64,000 nucleotides of DNA from contig CAWIDH010000027.1 of the NCBI GenBank assembly GCA_963834855.1, positions 124,001 to 188,000 on the forward strand. Reading direction: 5' to 3'. The position numbers were made by a program, and so were the translations under genes. The notes under the pieces were generated by a model. The model was not told the DNA's origin, ran no database searches, and worked only from the letters and a program-made list of their open reading frames with translations. Below, piece after piece: positions 36,937 to 46,381 of this stretch (within the stretch, counting starts at the first letter, position 1; the number at the start of each line of letters is the position of its first letter). The DNA comes from DATJKD01 sp963834855. GTDB taxonomy: Bacteria; Pseudomonadota; Gammaproteobacteria; Steroidobacterales; Steroidobacteraceae.

Positions 36937-37104
36937 CTACCGTAGCTTCTTTGACTTCTTTAGCTTCTTTGCTGGCTCCTTTGGCTCCTTCTCCGATCCT
37001 GACTTAGCCAAAGCCGAAGTTGCCTGAAGAGTCAAAATTACGGGTGCCGCATAGGCTGCCTTCTTAAGAAGACCTCGCCGCGTCGGGTCATGTTTCGTTT
37101 CCAC
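36937..37104 (-). CDS. Small exported lysine-rich peptide
   Basis: A 55-codon gene starting at GTG 37104, directly after AAGGAGGAGGA. The N-terminus has a twin-arginine-like pair (DPTRRGLLKKAAY), then a hydrophobic core APVILTLQATSALA ending in an Ala-x-Ala-like cleavage site. The mature part is only about 22 residues, KSGSEKEPKEPAKKLKKSKK plus LR, and nearly half are lysines. A longer in-frame reading exists upstream, but the Shine-Dalgarno fixes this start. With its own terminator ten bases downstream it looks like a complete one-gene unit. Function unknown. Confidence 0.6.
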   Translation of the reverse strand: METKHDPTRRGLLKKAAYAAPVILTLQATSALAKSGSEKEPKEPAKKLKKSKKLR

Positions 37105-37737
37105 TCCTCCTCCTTGAGAACTTGCCAAGGCAGCAGCGATTGGTCCATGCATGCTGCGTGCCGGCGGGTAGGGATGCCCTCCAAACAAACGCTTGGCACC
37201 TCCAGTCCGGAGTCACTGCGATATGTCACGTGGATGATGTAAGGAACTCCGACGGTGACAACGCATAAGCCACAACTTTCGAAGCAGTGTTACCGTTCGG
37301 CATGGTCAGCCGCCTGGCGACGTTGCGAACTCGTGAAGGCGCGCAGCTCCCGAGGTGACATAAGAGTCATCCACGAGGCGATCCTTGGCCGCTCGTCGCC
37401 TTCCGGCTTGACATCGCAATACACGCGAGTAAGCTCCGTCCCCCCTATGCATCCAAATTTCCGCAGAAAGCTCGTCATAGCGTCGCTTCGAAAGAAGCGC
37501 ATATGCGCGCCGCGAGACCGTATTGAGCGCGAAGCGGCCGCGCGCGTGCGGGAAGCTCGGAAACACCGAGTGACCGGTTCGGAGGGTGCTTCGCCGCGCT
37601 AGTCCTTCGCCTGTTGGGAGGGCTGGTTCCTCCGAGAAGTCCAGATGAGGCCCCGGTTGGCTGTTGCTGACCGGGGCCTCGTCGCTTGAGAGCCTATGAC
37701 GTAGGACGAGTGCCCCGACGGCGCAAGACCCTAGCAA
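37105..37737. other. Mostly non-coding stretch with an 11-bp-stem hairpin
   Basis: Overlapping readings on both strands (plus 37255-37602; minus 37306-37737) exist, but neither has recognisable motifs, so I do not call a gene. GAGGCCCCGGT (37647-37657) and ACCGGGGCCTC (37670-37680) form a perfect 11-bp stem with a 12-base loop and no T-tract. GC content looks lower than in flanking genes. Confidence 0.45.
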
Positions 37738-38292
37738 TCATTGCTCGTCGTCTTCTCCGGCCGTGCCTTCGTCGTAGTCATCCTCGCCTTCGTCGCCGCA
37801 ATCTGCGCCGAGCCAGCGGCCCGTGTACTGCGACTTCATCGTCAGCACGTTCGAGCCCTCACCCATCTTGAGATCCATCGTGCCCGTCATGGATTCCGGG
37901 GTCGGCGTCGTGATTCGCATGACACCCGAGCCCTTGAATTCGCCCGTACAGGTGAGTCGCAATTCCTGCGTCGTCCGCGTGGTAGTAACGATCGTCTGCG
38001 TGCAGCCTTCGGTTTCCGACTGGAAGGGATTCTCGACGTCCTCCTGCGTGATGCATTCGCGCTCGGTCCTCGTCTCCGGCCCTTTGGCCGCCTCGGCCTT
38101 CATGGCCGCCTCCATCTGTGCCCGCTGGGCCGGCGTCATCTGGTCCAGCATTGCCTTGGGCAATGGCGGCATGCCGCTCGTGTGAGTCGTCGAGGTGACT
38201 TCCCACAAGCCCAACTTGACGTTGAGCTGATCCGCAACCGCGACGATCGGCAGCGAGAGGCAGGCGGCGACGAGCAGACTCTTCACACTCAT
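37738..38292 (-). CDS. DUF3617-family exported protein
   Basis: The 184-residue product has a signal peptide (LLVAACLSLPIVAVADQ) and the DUF3617 pattern KLGLWEVTSTT, CITQEDVENPF, and TPTPESMTGTMDLKM. This family is periplasmic, common in proteobacteria, and uncharacterised. It ends with a very acidic tail (GDEGEDDYDEGTAGEDDEQ). The ATG at 38292 follows GTGGAG; a longer reading upstream lacks a signal peptide at its start. Monocistronic by appearance, divergent from the phosphatase gene at 38527. Confidence 0.8.
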   Translation of the reverse strand: MSVKSLLVAACLSLPIVAVADQLNVKLGLWEVTSTTHTSGMPPLPKAMLDQMTPAQRAQMEAAMKAEAAKGPETRTERECITQEDVENPFQSETEGCTQTIVTTTRTTQELRLTCTGEFKGSGVMRITTPTPESMTGTMDLKMGEGSNVLTMKSQYTGRWLGADCGDEGEDDYDEGTAGEDDEQ

Positions 38293-38526
38293 GAGCAACT
38301 CCACTTCTTGATTCCTGGTGCATTGTCGCCGAGCGGCGCGCCGGTTGCATCCACGAGGACTAAAGTAGTCCTTCGATCGGCAGCCACGCCAGGACGCGGA
38401 TGGCCGAGCGCCATGCGAAGCTCGACTTCGGCTCGGAGCGATACTTGGAGCGGGTAAATCGTCTACCATCGACTGGCCATCGCACACGAAGAACTGACCT
38501 TCTGGAAGTAGCCGGAGTCGAACCTG

Positions 38527-40153
38527 TTGCGTGATCTTCATCGCGCGCTGCGCGATTTCGGCGCCGTGCTGCTGCTCGGTCTCGCCGGCATCGCTGCCGG
38601 CCAGGCCGCCGAGCCGCCGCGCCTCGTACTCCAGATCACCGTCGATCAGCTCCGCGGCGACATGCTGCCGCGGTTCCGCGATCGCTTCGGCGCGGGCGGG
38701 TTCCGGCGGCTGATGGAGCAGGGCGTGTGGTACGCGAATGCGCACTACGGCACCGGCAACACTTTCACCGCGAGCGGCCACGCAGTGCTCGTCACCGGCG
38801 CGGACGCAGCCGAGCACGGCATGGTGGCCAACTACTGGTTCGATCGTGCCTCGGGCAAGCGCATGTACGGGGTGTTCGATCCGGAGCACGGGCTGTCACC
38901 ACGCAATCTCGGCTCGACCACGATCGCCGACGAGCTCGTCGCGGCGTCGTCGGGTCGCTCTCGCGCTTTTGCGGTGGCCGGCAAGGACCGCAGCGCGATC
39001 ATCCCGGCCGGCCGGCGCGGCAAGGCCTACTGGTATTCCGACGCGAACGGGCATTTCGAGAACAGCAGCTGGTATGGGTCTGCGCTGCCATCCTGGGTCC
39101 GGGCCTGGAACGACGCTCGTCCCGCGGAGCGCTACCGCGGCCGGGTGTGGATGCCATTCGGGCCCGCAGGTGCCGCGCAGACCGCCCCGGCCGTATCCAA
39201 CGAACTGGCGCATCCGCAACCCTGCGGTCGGGCGCAGCTTCCCGCACAAGTTGCCGGACGACGCCAATGCGACGTTTTTCGAGGCGCTGCCCGAAACGCC
39301 GTTCTTCGATGAATACACCCTGTCATTCACCCGCGAGCTGATCGCGCGCGAGAAGCTGGGCCGCGGCGGCGCGACCGACTATCTGTCGGTGTCGCTCTCC
39401 GCCCTCGACTACGTCGGGCACGCGTATGGCCCGAGCAGCCTCGAGTACGCCGACACGCTGCTGCGTCTCGACGCCCTGCTCGCCGGGATTCTCAGCTACG
39501 TAGACGAGCAGGTCGGGTCGGGGCGTACGCTCATCGTGCTCTCCGCCGACCACGGCGTCGACGAGATCCCGGAGGCAAGACGCGCGGCCGGGTACGACGC
39601 CGACCGCTTCTACCCGGACAAGATCCTCGAGCAGGTCAACCGCAGCCTGGCCACGCGCTTCGGAGTGACGGGGAATGTCGTCGCGGCTTTCGTGCCGCCG
39701 GGGCTCTATCTCGACCATGCGCGGATCGCGGCACTCAAGCTCGATGGCACGGCGGTGGAGGCGGCGCTCGCGGCGGAGCTGCGTTCCGTGCCGGGCGTCG
39801 CTTTCGCGCTCACGCGCAGCGACCTGCTCGCCGGGCGTGTCCCGCAGACCGAGTTGATGCGGCGCATGCAGCGCGCGTTTCATCCGCAGCGCTCGGGCGA
39901 CGTGGTGATCGTGCAGCAGCAGTTCTGGTACCTGTACTCCGATCCGGAGTGCTGCGCCGCCATGCACGGCTCGCCCTACAGTTACGACACCTTCGTGCCC
40001 GTGATCTTCGCCGGCGCCGGAATCGAGCCCGCCACCGTGCGGCGGGCCGTCGAGCCAGCGAGCGTCGCGCCGACGATTGCGGCGCTGCTCGGAATCGATC
40101 CGCCGTCGGGGAGTACGGCTCCGGTCCTGGAGGAGATCGTCGACGCCAGGTGA
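38527..40153 (+). CDS. PafA-like alkaline phosphatase/phosphodiesterase, exported (frameshifted)
   Basis: The product resembles the metal-dependent alkaline-phosphatase superfamily, PafA type: signal peptide (ALRDFGAVLLLGLAGIAAGQ), LVLQITVDQLRGDMLPRF with a metal-binding Asp, the Thr nucleophile region GTGNTFTASGHAVLVTGAD, LDYVGHAYGP and LSADHGVDEIPEA with metal-binding Asp-His. In the first frame the similarity runs to about NELAHPQ; one base on it resumes GRSFPHKLPDDANATFFEAL and continues to the stop. The break lies near 39195-39245 and equals one extra base; restored length is about 541 residues. The start is TTG with CCGGAG nine bases upstream. It probably releases phosphate from esters in the periplasm. 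Confidence 0.83.
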
Positions 40154-40179
40154 CGACGCAGCAGAGGCATCTGAGAACA

Positions 40180-41740
40180 ATGAAAGTCGGGCATGTCCCT
40201 GTTTCCTGCTTGTGGCGCGTACTGATCCTGCTGACGCTGGTCGGACTCGCCGCATGCGCGCAGCTTGAGCCGCGCCCGGACCTCCCGGCCGAAAACGCGA
40301 TCCCGCTCGGCGAAGGAACGGAGCTCGACCAGGCGATCGCCGGGGCGGAATCGCGGCATCCGAGCCAGTCCGCCTTCAGGCTCCTCAGTGAGGGCCCGGA
40401 GGCATTCGTCGTCCGCGCGCGCAGTGCTCGCCTCGCAGGCCGAAGCCTCGACGTCCAGACCTACATCTGGCATGCGGACGAGACCGGGGCATTCCTCGCC
40501 CATTACCTGCTCGTAGCGGCAGATCGCGGCGTCAAGGTCCGGTTGCTGGTCGACGACATGGACGCCCGCGCGAAGAACGCGGGCTTTGCAGCACTGGCGG
40601 CGCATCCGAAAGTGGCCGTCCGCATGTTCAATCCGTTCGCTTCGCGCAAGGGCGCGCTGAGCCTGCTCGGCGAGGGCCTGGTCAGCTTCTCGCGCATCAA
40701 CCACCGCATGCACAACAAGACCTGGATCGCCGACAACCGCATCGCGGTCGTGGGCGGTCGTAACCTCGGCGACGAATATTTCGGCGCCAGCGAGGAAGTG
40801 AACTTCGTCGATCTCGACTTCGCGATGATCGGCCCAATCGTGCGTGATGCCTCCGCCTCGTTCGACAAGTACTGGAACGCACCCGCCTCTTATCCGATGG
40901 AAGTGCTGGACCCGCTCGCCGTGAGCGAGCCTGCGCTCGCGAAGCTTCGCGAATGGCTCGAGCAGCAGGCAGCCGGTGCCGGCACGGGCCGGTACGCCGA
41001 CATCCTGCGAGCGGACGACGCGGTACAGCGCCTCGTCGCGGGCGACTGGCCCATGCAGTGGAGCGCGAACTACCGGTTCGCCTCGGACGATCCGCTCAAG
41101 GCGACGATGGCCGATCACGATCCTGAACGGTCGCAGGTCGTGCAGACCCTGGTGCCGGCGGTTGGCGCGATGCAGACCGCGGCTCACGGTCATCTCGCCT
41201 TACTTCGTTCCCGGGGAGGTCGTAACCCGGTCATTCGTCGAGGGCGCACAGTCCGGCAAGCAGGTTCGAGTCCTCACCAATTCGCTGGTCGCCAACGACG
41301 TGGCGGCGGTCCACGGCGGTTACACGCGTTACCGTGGCGCGCTGCTCGAGGGCGGCGTGCAACTCTGGGAGCTCAAGCCGCTCGCGGGAAGCGACGTGCC
41401 GTCGACCCTGTTCGGTTCGACAGGCGCGAGCCTGCATACCAAGGCCATTGCGATCGATGGCCGCACGCTGTTCGTCGGCAGCTACAACCTGGACCCGCGG
41501 TCCACCTGGCTCAACTGCGAGCAGGGCGTGCTGGTCGAAAGCGCGGAACTCGCGCGGCAACTCGAGGCGATCTTTGCCACACAGACCTCGAGCCAGCGCG
41601 CGTGGCAGGTGAGTCTCGCGGACGGGAAGCCGCGCTGGAGCGACGGCGAGGAGACCTTCGACCGCGACCCGAAGGCGTCGCTGAGTCGCCGCTTCCAGGC
41701 CTGGATCACTCGCGTGCTGCACCTGGATGCGCAGCTCTGA
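40180..41740 (+). CDS. Phospholipase D/cardiolipin-synthase-like lipoprotein (frameshifted)
   Basis: A lipoprotein signal (VLILLTLVGLAACAQ, lipobox LAAC) leads into two phospholipase D domains. The first HKD motif is HNKTWIADNRIAVVGGRNLG, the second LHTKAIAIDGRTLFVGSYNL. This layout matches ClsC/YmdC-type phosphatidyltransferases, which make cardiolipin from phosphatidylethanolamine and phosphatidylglycerol. The reading shifts by one base near 41170-41190, between AVGAMQTA and LTVISPYFVPGEVV; one extra base accounts for it and the restored length is about 519 residues. It starts 26 bases after the phosphatase stop, so the two may be co-transcribed. Confidence 0.85.
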
Positions 41741-41765
41741 GCCCCTGCCCGCAGCTGCCGCGACT

Positions 41766-42863
41766 CTATTTCAGGTATCGCGACTCGAATTGAGCCAGCG
41801 ATCGACCCTCGGCATCGAAGAGCTCCAGGGTCTCGCCGGCGATGCGCCAGCGCGCGACCTTGGCCAACGCCTGGTGAAAAGCCCGCTCCTGTTCCATGCC
41901 CTGCGGGCAGGCCATCATCGTGCCGGCCATCTGTCCGAACTTGATGTGCTCGCCGTCGATGGTGTAGCTGCCCATCAGGCGATTGCAGCCGCCCGAGCCG
42001 GCCACGCGCTTCTGTTCCGGTTGCAGGATGAAGTGCGGCTCGCGCTGCTGCTCGGCGACGGTGACCGGCTCCGTTCCCAGCCGCATCAGCTTCCAGTAAG
42101 TATTCTCGAGTGAGGCCGTCGAGCCTTGATCGCCACAGGTTCCGGCGCCGATGCTGACGAAGCGTTCCACGATCAGCGTCGGCTTCGGACCGGGGCCTTC
42201 CATCGGCATGCGATCCTCGACCCGCCCGTCGACAGTTGCGAGGAGCGTCGCGCCCGGCTTGGTGCGCGCGTTCGAGTACGCGGCCTCGAGCGCCGCGTTG
42301 TCGCCCTCGTGCGCGACCGGCAGGCGCCGCCCCGTGGCGCAATCGACGAAGAAGCCTGCATCGGCCATGTAGGAATACAGGCCGCGCATGCGCTGTGGCC
42401 CGGCCGGCGTCGCAGCCGCGGCCGGTGAAGCCGGAGAACTCGCGCCCGTCTTGCGCAGGAGCATGTCCACGTGGCTGACCTGCCCCTCACCCAGGACCGG
42501 GTAATGCGTGTCGGTCGTGAACAGCAGCTCGTCTCCGAGGGTGACGCGGGCACGAACGGTGTAACGATGCTTCGGGTCGATGCGTCGCGGGTCGTAGCTG
42601 ATCGAGAAGCGGAACGGCGGCTGACCCGGCGCCTCGATTCGCGTGCGGCCGAGCACCTCGGCCGGGGCATCGGCGCGCGACACGTCTTCGAGGGTCGCCT
42701 CGAACACGGCACCGGCCGGCAGCGCGATGCGCTCGCGATAGGTCGCGGTGCCTGTGACGGTCGGCTGGGGCGAAGCCTCGTCGGTCATACAGCCCGCCGC
42801 AAGCAGGACGAGCGAGCAACAGGCAGCACTGGCAAGCCACCGAGCGGACGCGGCATCGAGCAT
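41766..42863 (-). CDS. Multidomain lipoprotein with YbaY-like and META domains
   Basis: The 365-residue product has a lipoprotein signal (ACCSLVLLAAGCMTDE). A YbaY-like domain follows (VTGTATYRERIALPAGAVFE, FRFSISYDPRRIDPKHRYTV). The middle (MRGLYSYMADAGFFVDCATG) resembles a region found next to META domains. The C-terminal META/HslJ-type domain has LENTYWKLMRLGTEPV, GSGGCNRLMGSYTIDGEHI, MAGTMMACPQGMEQERAFHQ and the closing LELFDAEGRSLAQFE. Such proteins are linked to envelope or stress resistance in general terms; this one's role is unknown. GGAGATCGCTCC precedes the ATG. It is convergent with the PLD gene and divergent from the hydrolase at 42990. Confidence 0.8.
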   Translation of the reverse strand: MLDAASARWLASAACCSLVLLAAGCMTDEASPQPTVTGTATYRERIALPAGAVFEATLEDVSRADAPAEVLGRTRIEAPGQPPFRFSISYDPRRIDPKHRYTVRARVTLGDELLFTTDTHYPVLGEGQVSHVDMLLRKTGASSPASPAAAATPAGPQRMRGLYSYMADAGFFVDCATGRRLPVAHEGDNAALEAAYSNARTKPGATLLATVDGRVEDRMPMEGPGPKPTLIVERFVSIGAGTCGDQGSTASLENTYWKLMRLGTEPVTVAEQQREPHFILQPEQKRVAGSGGCNRLMGSYTIDGEHIKFGQMAGTMMACPQGMEQERAFHQALAKVARWRIAGETLELFDAEGRSLAQFESRYLK

Positions 42864-42903
42864 GGAGCGATCTCCGGAATGTTCGTGTGCAAGGTCGGTC
42901 CGT

Positions 42904-42928
42904 GAAAATTGGCTCAGAGCTGATTTTC
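42904..42928. repeat. Dispersed palindrome, copy 4
   Basis: GAAAATTGGCTC-A-GAGCTGATTTTC, the same core as at 1743 and 32916, in a region between two divergent genes. Here it cannot be a simple terminator for either, which argues for a mobile or protein-bound element. Confidence 0.7.
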
Positions 42929-42989
42929 CCGCACCGCCCGACGACACCATTCCGGCGGCAGTGTACCTTTAGGCGGGGAACGATGCGGA

Positions 42990-45071
42990 ATGACGAGGAT
43001 TCGATCCTGCGGGCTGCCGCTGTGCGCCCTGCTGCTCGCGGCATCCGGGCCTGTGGCCGGAGTTCCCGCATCGCCATCGGCGGCTGGCTACGGCATTCGC
43101 ATCGAGGAAGCATGGATCGCCATGCCGGATGGCGTGCGATTGTCGGCCGATCTATACATGCCGGACGGCGGCACGGCCGGAGAACGATTCCCCGTGCTGC
43201 TTGAGTACCTGCCGTACCGCAAGGCCGAAGGCCGCGATCGAAACTACTCCCTGTATTCGTATTTCGTGCAACGCGGCTACGTGGTCGCGGCCGTCGACAT
43301 ACGCGGCACCGGCGGAAGCGAAGGACGGCTGATCCCCTACGAGTACTCCGACATCGAACACGCGGACGGAGAGGTCGTGATCGACTGGCTGTCGCGGCAG
43401 CCCTGGTCGACCGGCAAGGTCGGCATGTTCGGAATCTCGTGGGGCGGGTTCAATTCGATCCAGATGGCCCTGCGCAACCCGCCGGCGCTGAAGGCGATCA
43501 TCGCGGTCGATGCGACCGAGGATCTTTACCAGGAGGACGTGCATTTCATTGACGGGATCATCCACGTCGACTCCTGGGAGATGAGCCAGGATCTCGACAA
43601 CGCGCGCCCGGGTGCGCCGGATTACGTGATCGACGAGGCGTACTTCCGCGATCGCTTCGACACGCAACCGTGGATGATGACCTACAAGCGCCAGCAGCGC
43701 GACGGCCCCTTCTGGGACCGCGCCTCGGCCCGCGACCGCTACCAGGACATCCGGATCCCGAGCCTGCACATCGCTGGCTGGTACGACGGTTATCGCGACA
43801 GCGTGCCGCGGATGCTGGCGAACGTGAAGTCGCCGGTGAAGGCCATCATCGGGCCGTGGTCGCATGCCTGGCCGCATGAGCCCTACCCGAATCCCGGCAT
43901 CGAGTGGCGTCATGAGGCCGTGCGCTGGTTCGATCACTGGCTCAAGGGCCGCGACACCGGGATCATGGAAGAGCCGCGTCTCGCGGTGTTCGTCCGGCAG
44001 TGGCACGCGCCTGGGCCGTACCTCAAGGTCGCGCCGGGCGCCTGGCGCTACGAGGAGGGCTGGCCGATCGCGAGGATTCGCGACCAGGTCCTGCACCTGC
44101 AGCCCGATCACTCGCTGGCGCCTGCGGCACCCGAACCGACGACTCACCGGTTGCGCTACGTGCCGTCGATCGGGGTCGAAGCCGGCGGCCCGGTCATGTG
44201 GTGGGGCGACGTGGCGCACGATCAGCGCCCGACCGATGCGTTCAGCCTGGTCTACGACAGCGCACCGCTCGAGGCCGACACCGAGATCCTCGGGATGCCG
44301 CGCGCAATCCTGACGGTCGCGGCGGATGCGCCGCGCGCCAACTGGTTCGCGCGCATCTCGGATGTCGCTCCCGACGGCACCGTGACCCAGGTGACCGGCG
44401 CGGGCTTCAACGGCAGCCATCGCAAGTCCGCGCGCGAGCCATCACCGCTCGTCCCGGGCGAGGCCTTTGAGGTTGCGATCGACATGCACTTCACGTCCTG
44501 GGTGTTTCCCAGGGGGCATCGGATCCGCATCGCCGTCAACAACGCGCAGTGGCCGATGCTGTGGCCGACGCCTTTCCCGATGACGACTGCCTTGCAGCTC
44601 GGCCCGGGCGCTTCACGGCTTGCGCTGCCGGTCGTGCCGCACGCCGAGCGGCCGGTGCCCGCGTTCCTGCCGCCCGCCGCGAGTCCCGCGCTCGCCGGCT
44701 TCGAGACGCTGGATGCCGGTACGAGCTCGGGTTACGGCGAGATCTCGTCGGTGAACCGCAACCCACAGACCGGCGAGGTGACGGCCACGGCGACCAACAC
44801 CGGCGGCCAACGCTATCCCTGGGGCATCGAGCGCTACCACGAGACCATCCGCCACAGCGTCAGGGATGATCAGCCGGCCGCGGCAAAGTTGCTCGGCTCG
44901 CACCGGATGGAGGTCGAGCTCCCGGGCCGCACGCTCGCCTGGGAAGCGGAGCTCTCGTTTCGCAGCGACACCGACAACTTCCATTACTCGTACCGGCGGC
45001 GGCTCCTCGAGAACGGCAAGCTGCTGCGCGAGAAGACCTGGACCGACACGATCCCACGCGACTTCCAGTAG
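42990..45071 (+). CDS. CocE/NonD-family exported hydrolase (X-Pro dipeptidyl-peptidase S15-like)
   Basis: The 693-residue product has a signal peptide (SCGLPLCALLLAASGPVAG) and the S15 alpha/beta-hydrolase fold: MPDGVRLSADLYMPDG, DIRGTGGSEGRLIPYEYSDI and the nucleophile in GISWGGFNS (Ser150). The catalytic His is likely in GPWSHAWPHEPYP. The C-terminal half is the jelly-roll domain typical of CocE/NonD esterases and X-Pro peptidases (HRIRIAVNNAQWPMLWPTPF). The natural substrate, ester or peptide, cannot be decided. AGGCGGGGA precedes the ATG. A palindrome copy lies in its upstream region. Confidence 0.88.
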   Translation: MTRIRSCGLPLCALLLAASGPVAGVPASPSAAGYGIRIEEAWIAMPDGVRLSADLYMPDGGTAGERFPVLLEYLPYRKAEGRDRNYSLYSYFVQRGYVVAAVDIRGTGGSEGRLIPYEYSDIEHADGEVVIDWLSRQPWSTGKVGMFGISWGGFNSIQMALRNPPALKAIIAVDATEDLYQEDVHFIDGIIHVDSWEMSQDLDNARPGAPDYVIDEAYFRDRFDTQPWMMTYKRQQRDGPFWDRASARDRYQDIRIPSLHIAGWYDGYRDSVPRMLANVKSPVKAIIGPWSHAWPHEPYPNPGIEWRHEAVRWFDHWLKGRDTGIMEEPRLAVFVRQWHAPGPYLKVAPGAWRYEEGWPIARIRDQVLHLQPDHSLAPAAPEPTTHRLRYVPSIGVEAGGPVMWWGDVAHDQRPTDAFSLVYDSAPLEADTEILGMPRAILTVAADAPRANWFARISDVAPDGTVTQVTGAGFNGSHRKSAREPSPLVPGEAFEVAIDMHFTSWVFPRGHRIRIAVNNAQWPMLWPTPFPMTTALQLGPGASRLALPVVPHAERPVPAFLPPAASPALAGFETLDAGTSSGYGEISSVNRNPQTGEVTATATNTGGQRYPWGIERYHETIRHSVRDDQPAAAKLLGSHRMEVELPGRTLAWEAELSFRSDTDNFHYSYRRRLLENGKLLREKTWTDTIPRDFQ

Positions 45072-45293
45072 TGGCTGCGAAGACGAGGCCCTCCAGACCA
45101 GGTCGCCCGGCTCAGGCAGCGCGAGATCCACGCTGAGGCACAGCTGTCGATGGGCCTTACATAAGGCGGCTGGCGGCTTCCATCGCCAGCGTGCAAGTGA
45201 CTGACTGGACGCGGCTTTGGCTGTCGGGGCACGGGATATGCATCGGCACACGCACAGCCACGCCTCGAGGTTCCCGCAATGGAGGGGACTGCA

Positions 45294-46250
45294 ATGAATC
45301 GATCCCACTACCTGGCGTCCGCCATGTTGGCGCTGGCGTGCGTCGCGCCCTGTACGATCCCGCGCGCAAATGCGGTCCCGGTGCTCCTCGTGAGCAGCGG
45401 CGACAACGACGCCGTCCTGCGCTACAACGCGACCACCGGCGCGTTCATCGACGTCTTCGCCGAGAGCGACGAACTCGACGATCCGGAGGGCCTGGCTATC
45501 GGTTCGGACGGCCACCTCTACGTCACCAGCCGCAGCAACGAAGTGCTGCGCTACGACGGCGTGACGGGCGCCTTTCTCGGGGTGTTTGCCTCCGGAGGCG
45601 GGCTCGAAGATCCCGCCGGCCTGGTATTCGGCTCGGACGGCCGTCTCTACGTCAGCAGCGGCGAGACCGGCGACGTCAAGGTCTTTGACGGGGCGAGCGG
45701 CGCATTCATCGATACGTTCACGTCGGGCGGTGACCTCGTGAGTCCCGAAGGCCTGCGATTCGGCCCCGACGGTGACCTGTTCGTCAACGGCGGCGAGAAC
45801 GACGCGGTGCTGCGCTACGACGGCGCGACCGGCGCTTTCGAGGGCACGTTCGCCACCGGCATCGACGATCCGCTGGAACTGATCTTCCACACGGACGGCA
45901 AACTCTACGTGAGCAGCGCGGGCTCGAGCCAGGTGCTGCTGTTCGACGGCACGACGGGGGCGCCCCTCGGCGTGTTCGCCGAGGGCGGCGGGGCCGTGGA
46001 GACCGAAGGCATCGCGTTCGGCCCGGACGGCAATCTCTACGTCGCGAGCGAAGCTACGGACGAGATCTTCCGCTACGACGGCGTGACCGGTGCATTCATC
46101 GATATCTTCGTCGAGGAAGGCAGCGGCGGGATCGGTGAGCCGACGTTTATCCTGTTTGCAGATCAGGTCATCGTGCCGGAGCCCGGCACGCTCGCACTTC
46201 TCTGCGCAGGGCTCGTGGCACTCGCGTTCAGCCGGCGCCGCGTCGGGTAA
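45294..46250 (+). CDS. PEP-CTERM-anchored NHL/SMP-30-like beta-propeller protein
   Basis: The 318-residue product has a signal peptide, then six or so ~48-residue repeats of the type LRYDGVTGAFLGVFASGGGL followed by DPAGLVFGSDGRLYVSS, forming a propeller. It ends VPEPGTLALLCAGLVALAFS plus RRRVG: a Pro-Glu-Pro motif, hydrophobic helix and basic tail, the exosortase sorting signal. Such proteins are processed at the cell surface, often with exopolysaccharide. GGAGGGG lies eight bases before the ATG at 45294, ruling out the upstream in-frame start. It stands alone 220 bases after the hydrolase. Confidence 0.87.
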   Translation: MNRSHYLASAMLALACVAPCTIPRANAVPVLLVSSGDNDAVLRYNATTGAFIDVFAESDELDDPEGLAIGSDGHLYVTSRSNEVLRYDGVTGAFLGVFASGGGLEDPAGLVFGSDGRLYVSSGETGDVKVFDGASGAFIDTFTSGGDLVSPEGLRFGPDGDLFVNGGENDAVLRYDGATGAFEGTFATGIDDPLELIFHTDGKLYVSSAGSSQVLLFDGTTGAPLGVFAEGGGAVETEGIAFGPDGNLYVASEATDEIFRYDGVTGAFIDIFVEEGSGGIGEPTFILFADQVIVPEPGTLALLCAGLVALAFSRRRVG

Positions 46251-46354
46251 GGCCCGGTCGACGGTGGGTTGGCCGCGCTCTGATGCGCGGCAATGCGTCG
46301 GCGCGCGTGAGCACTGCTCCGCGGCGCCGTAGCTGAGTGGTGCCGGGATTCCGT

Positions 46355-46381
46355 CATTCGGTTATCGTCGATGGCCGAATG
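46355..46381 (+). promoter_or_regulatory. Inverted repeat over the xdhC start codon
   Basis: CATTCGG (46355-46361) and CCGAATG (46375-46381) are perfect inverted arms, and the right arm contains the proposed ATG. The loop contains another ATG heading a three-codon reading that stops within the start region. Confidence 0.4.

Noticed and set aside
37255..37737. Possible genes on either strand in the 37.3-37.7 kb gap
   Set aside because: Overlapping frames on both strands, no motif in either, and only a weak AAGGA ahead of the plus one; not enough to call.
35429..37740. An integrated element using the tRNA-Ser 3' end as attachment site
   Set aside because: I looked for a second copy of the tRNA 3' end (GGGTTCGAATCCC followed by CCTCTCC) downstream and for an integrase and found neither; only the unrelated 90-bp repeat is there.
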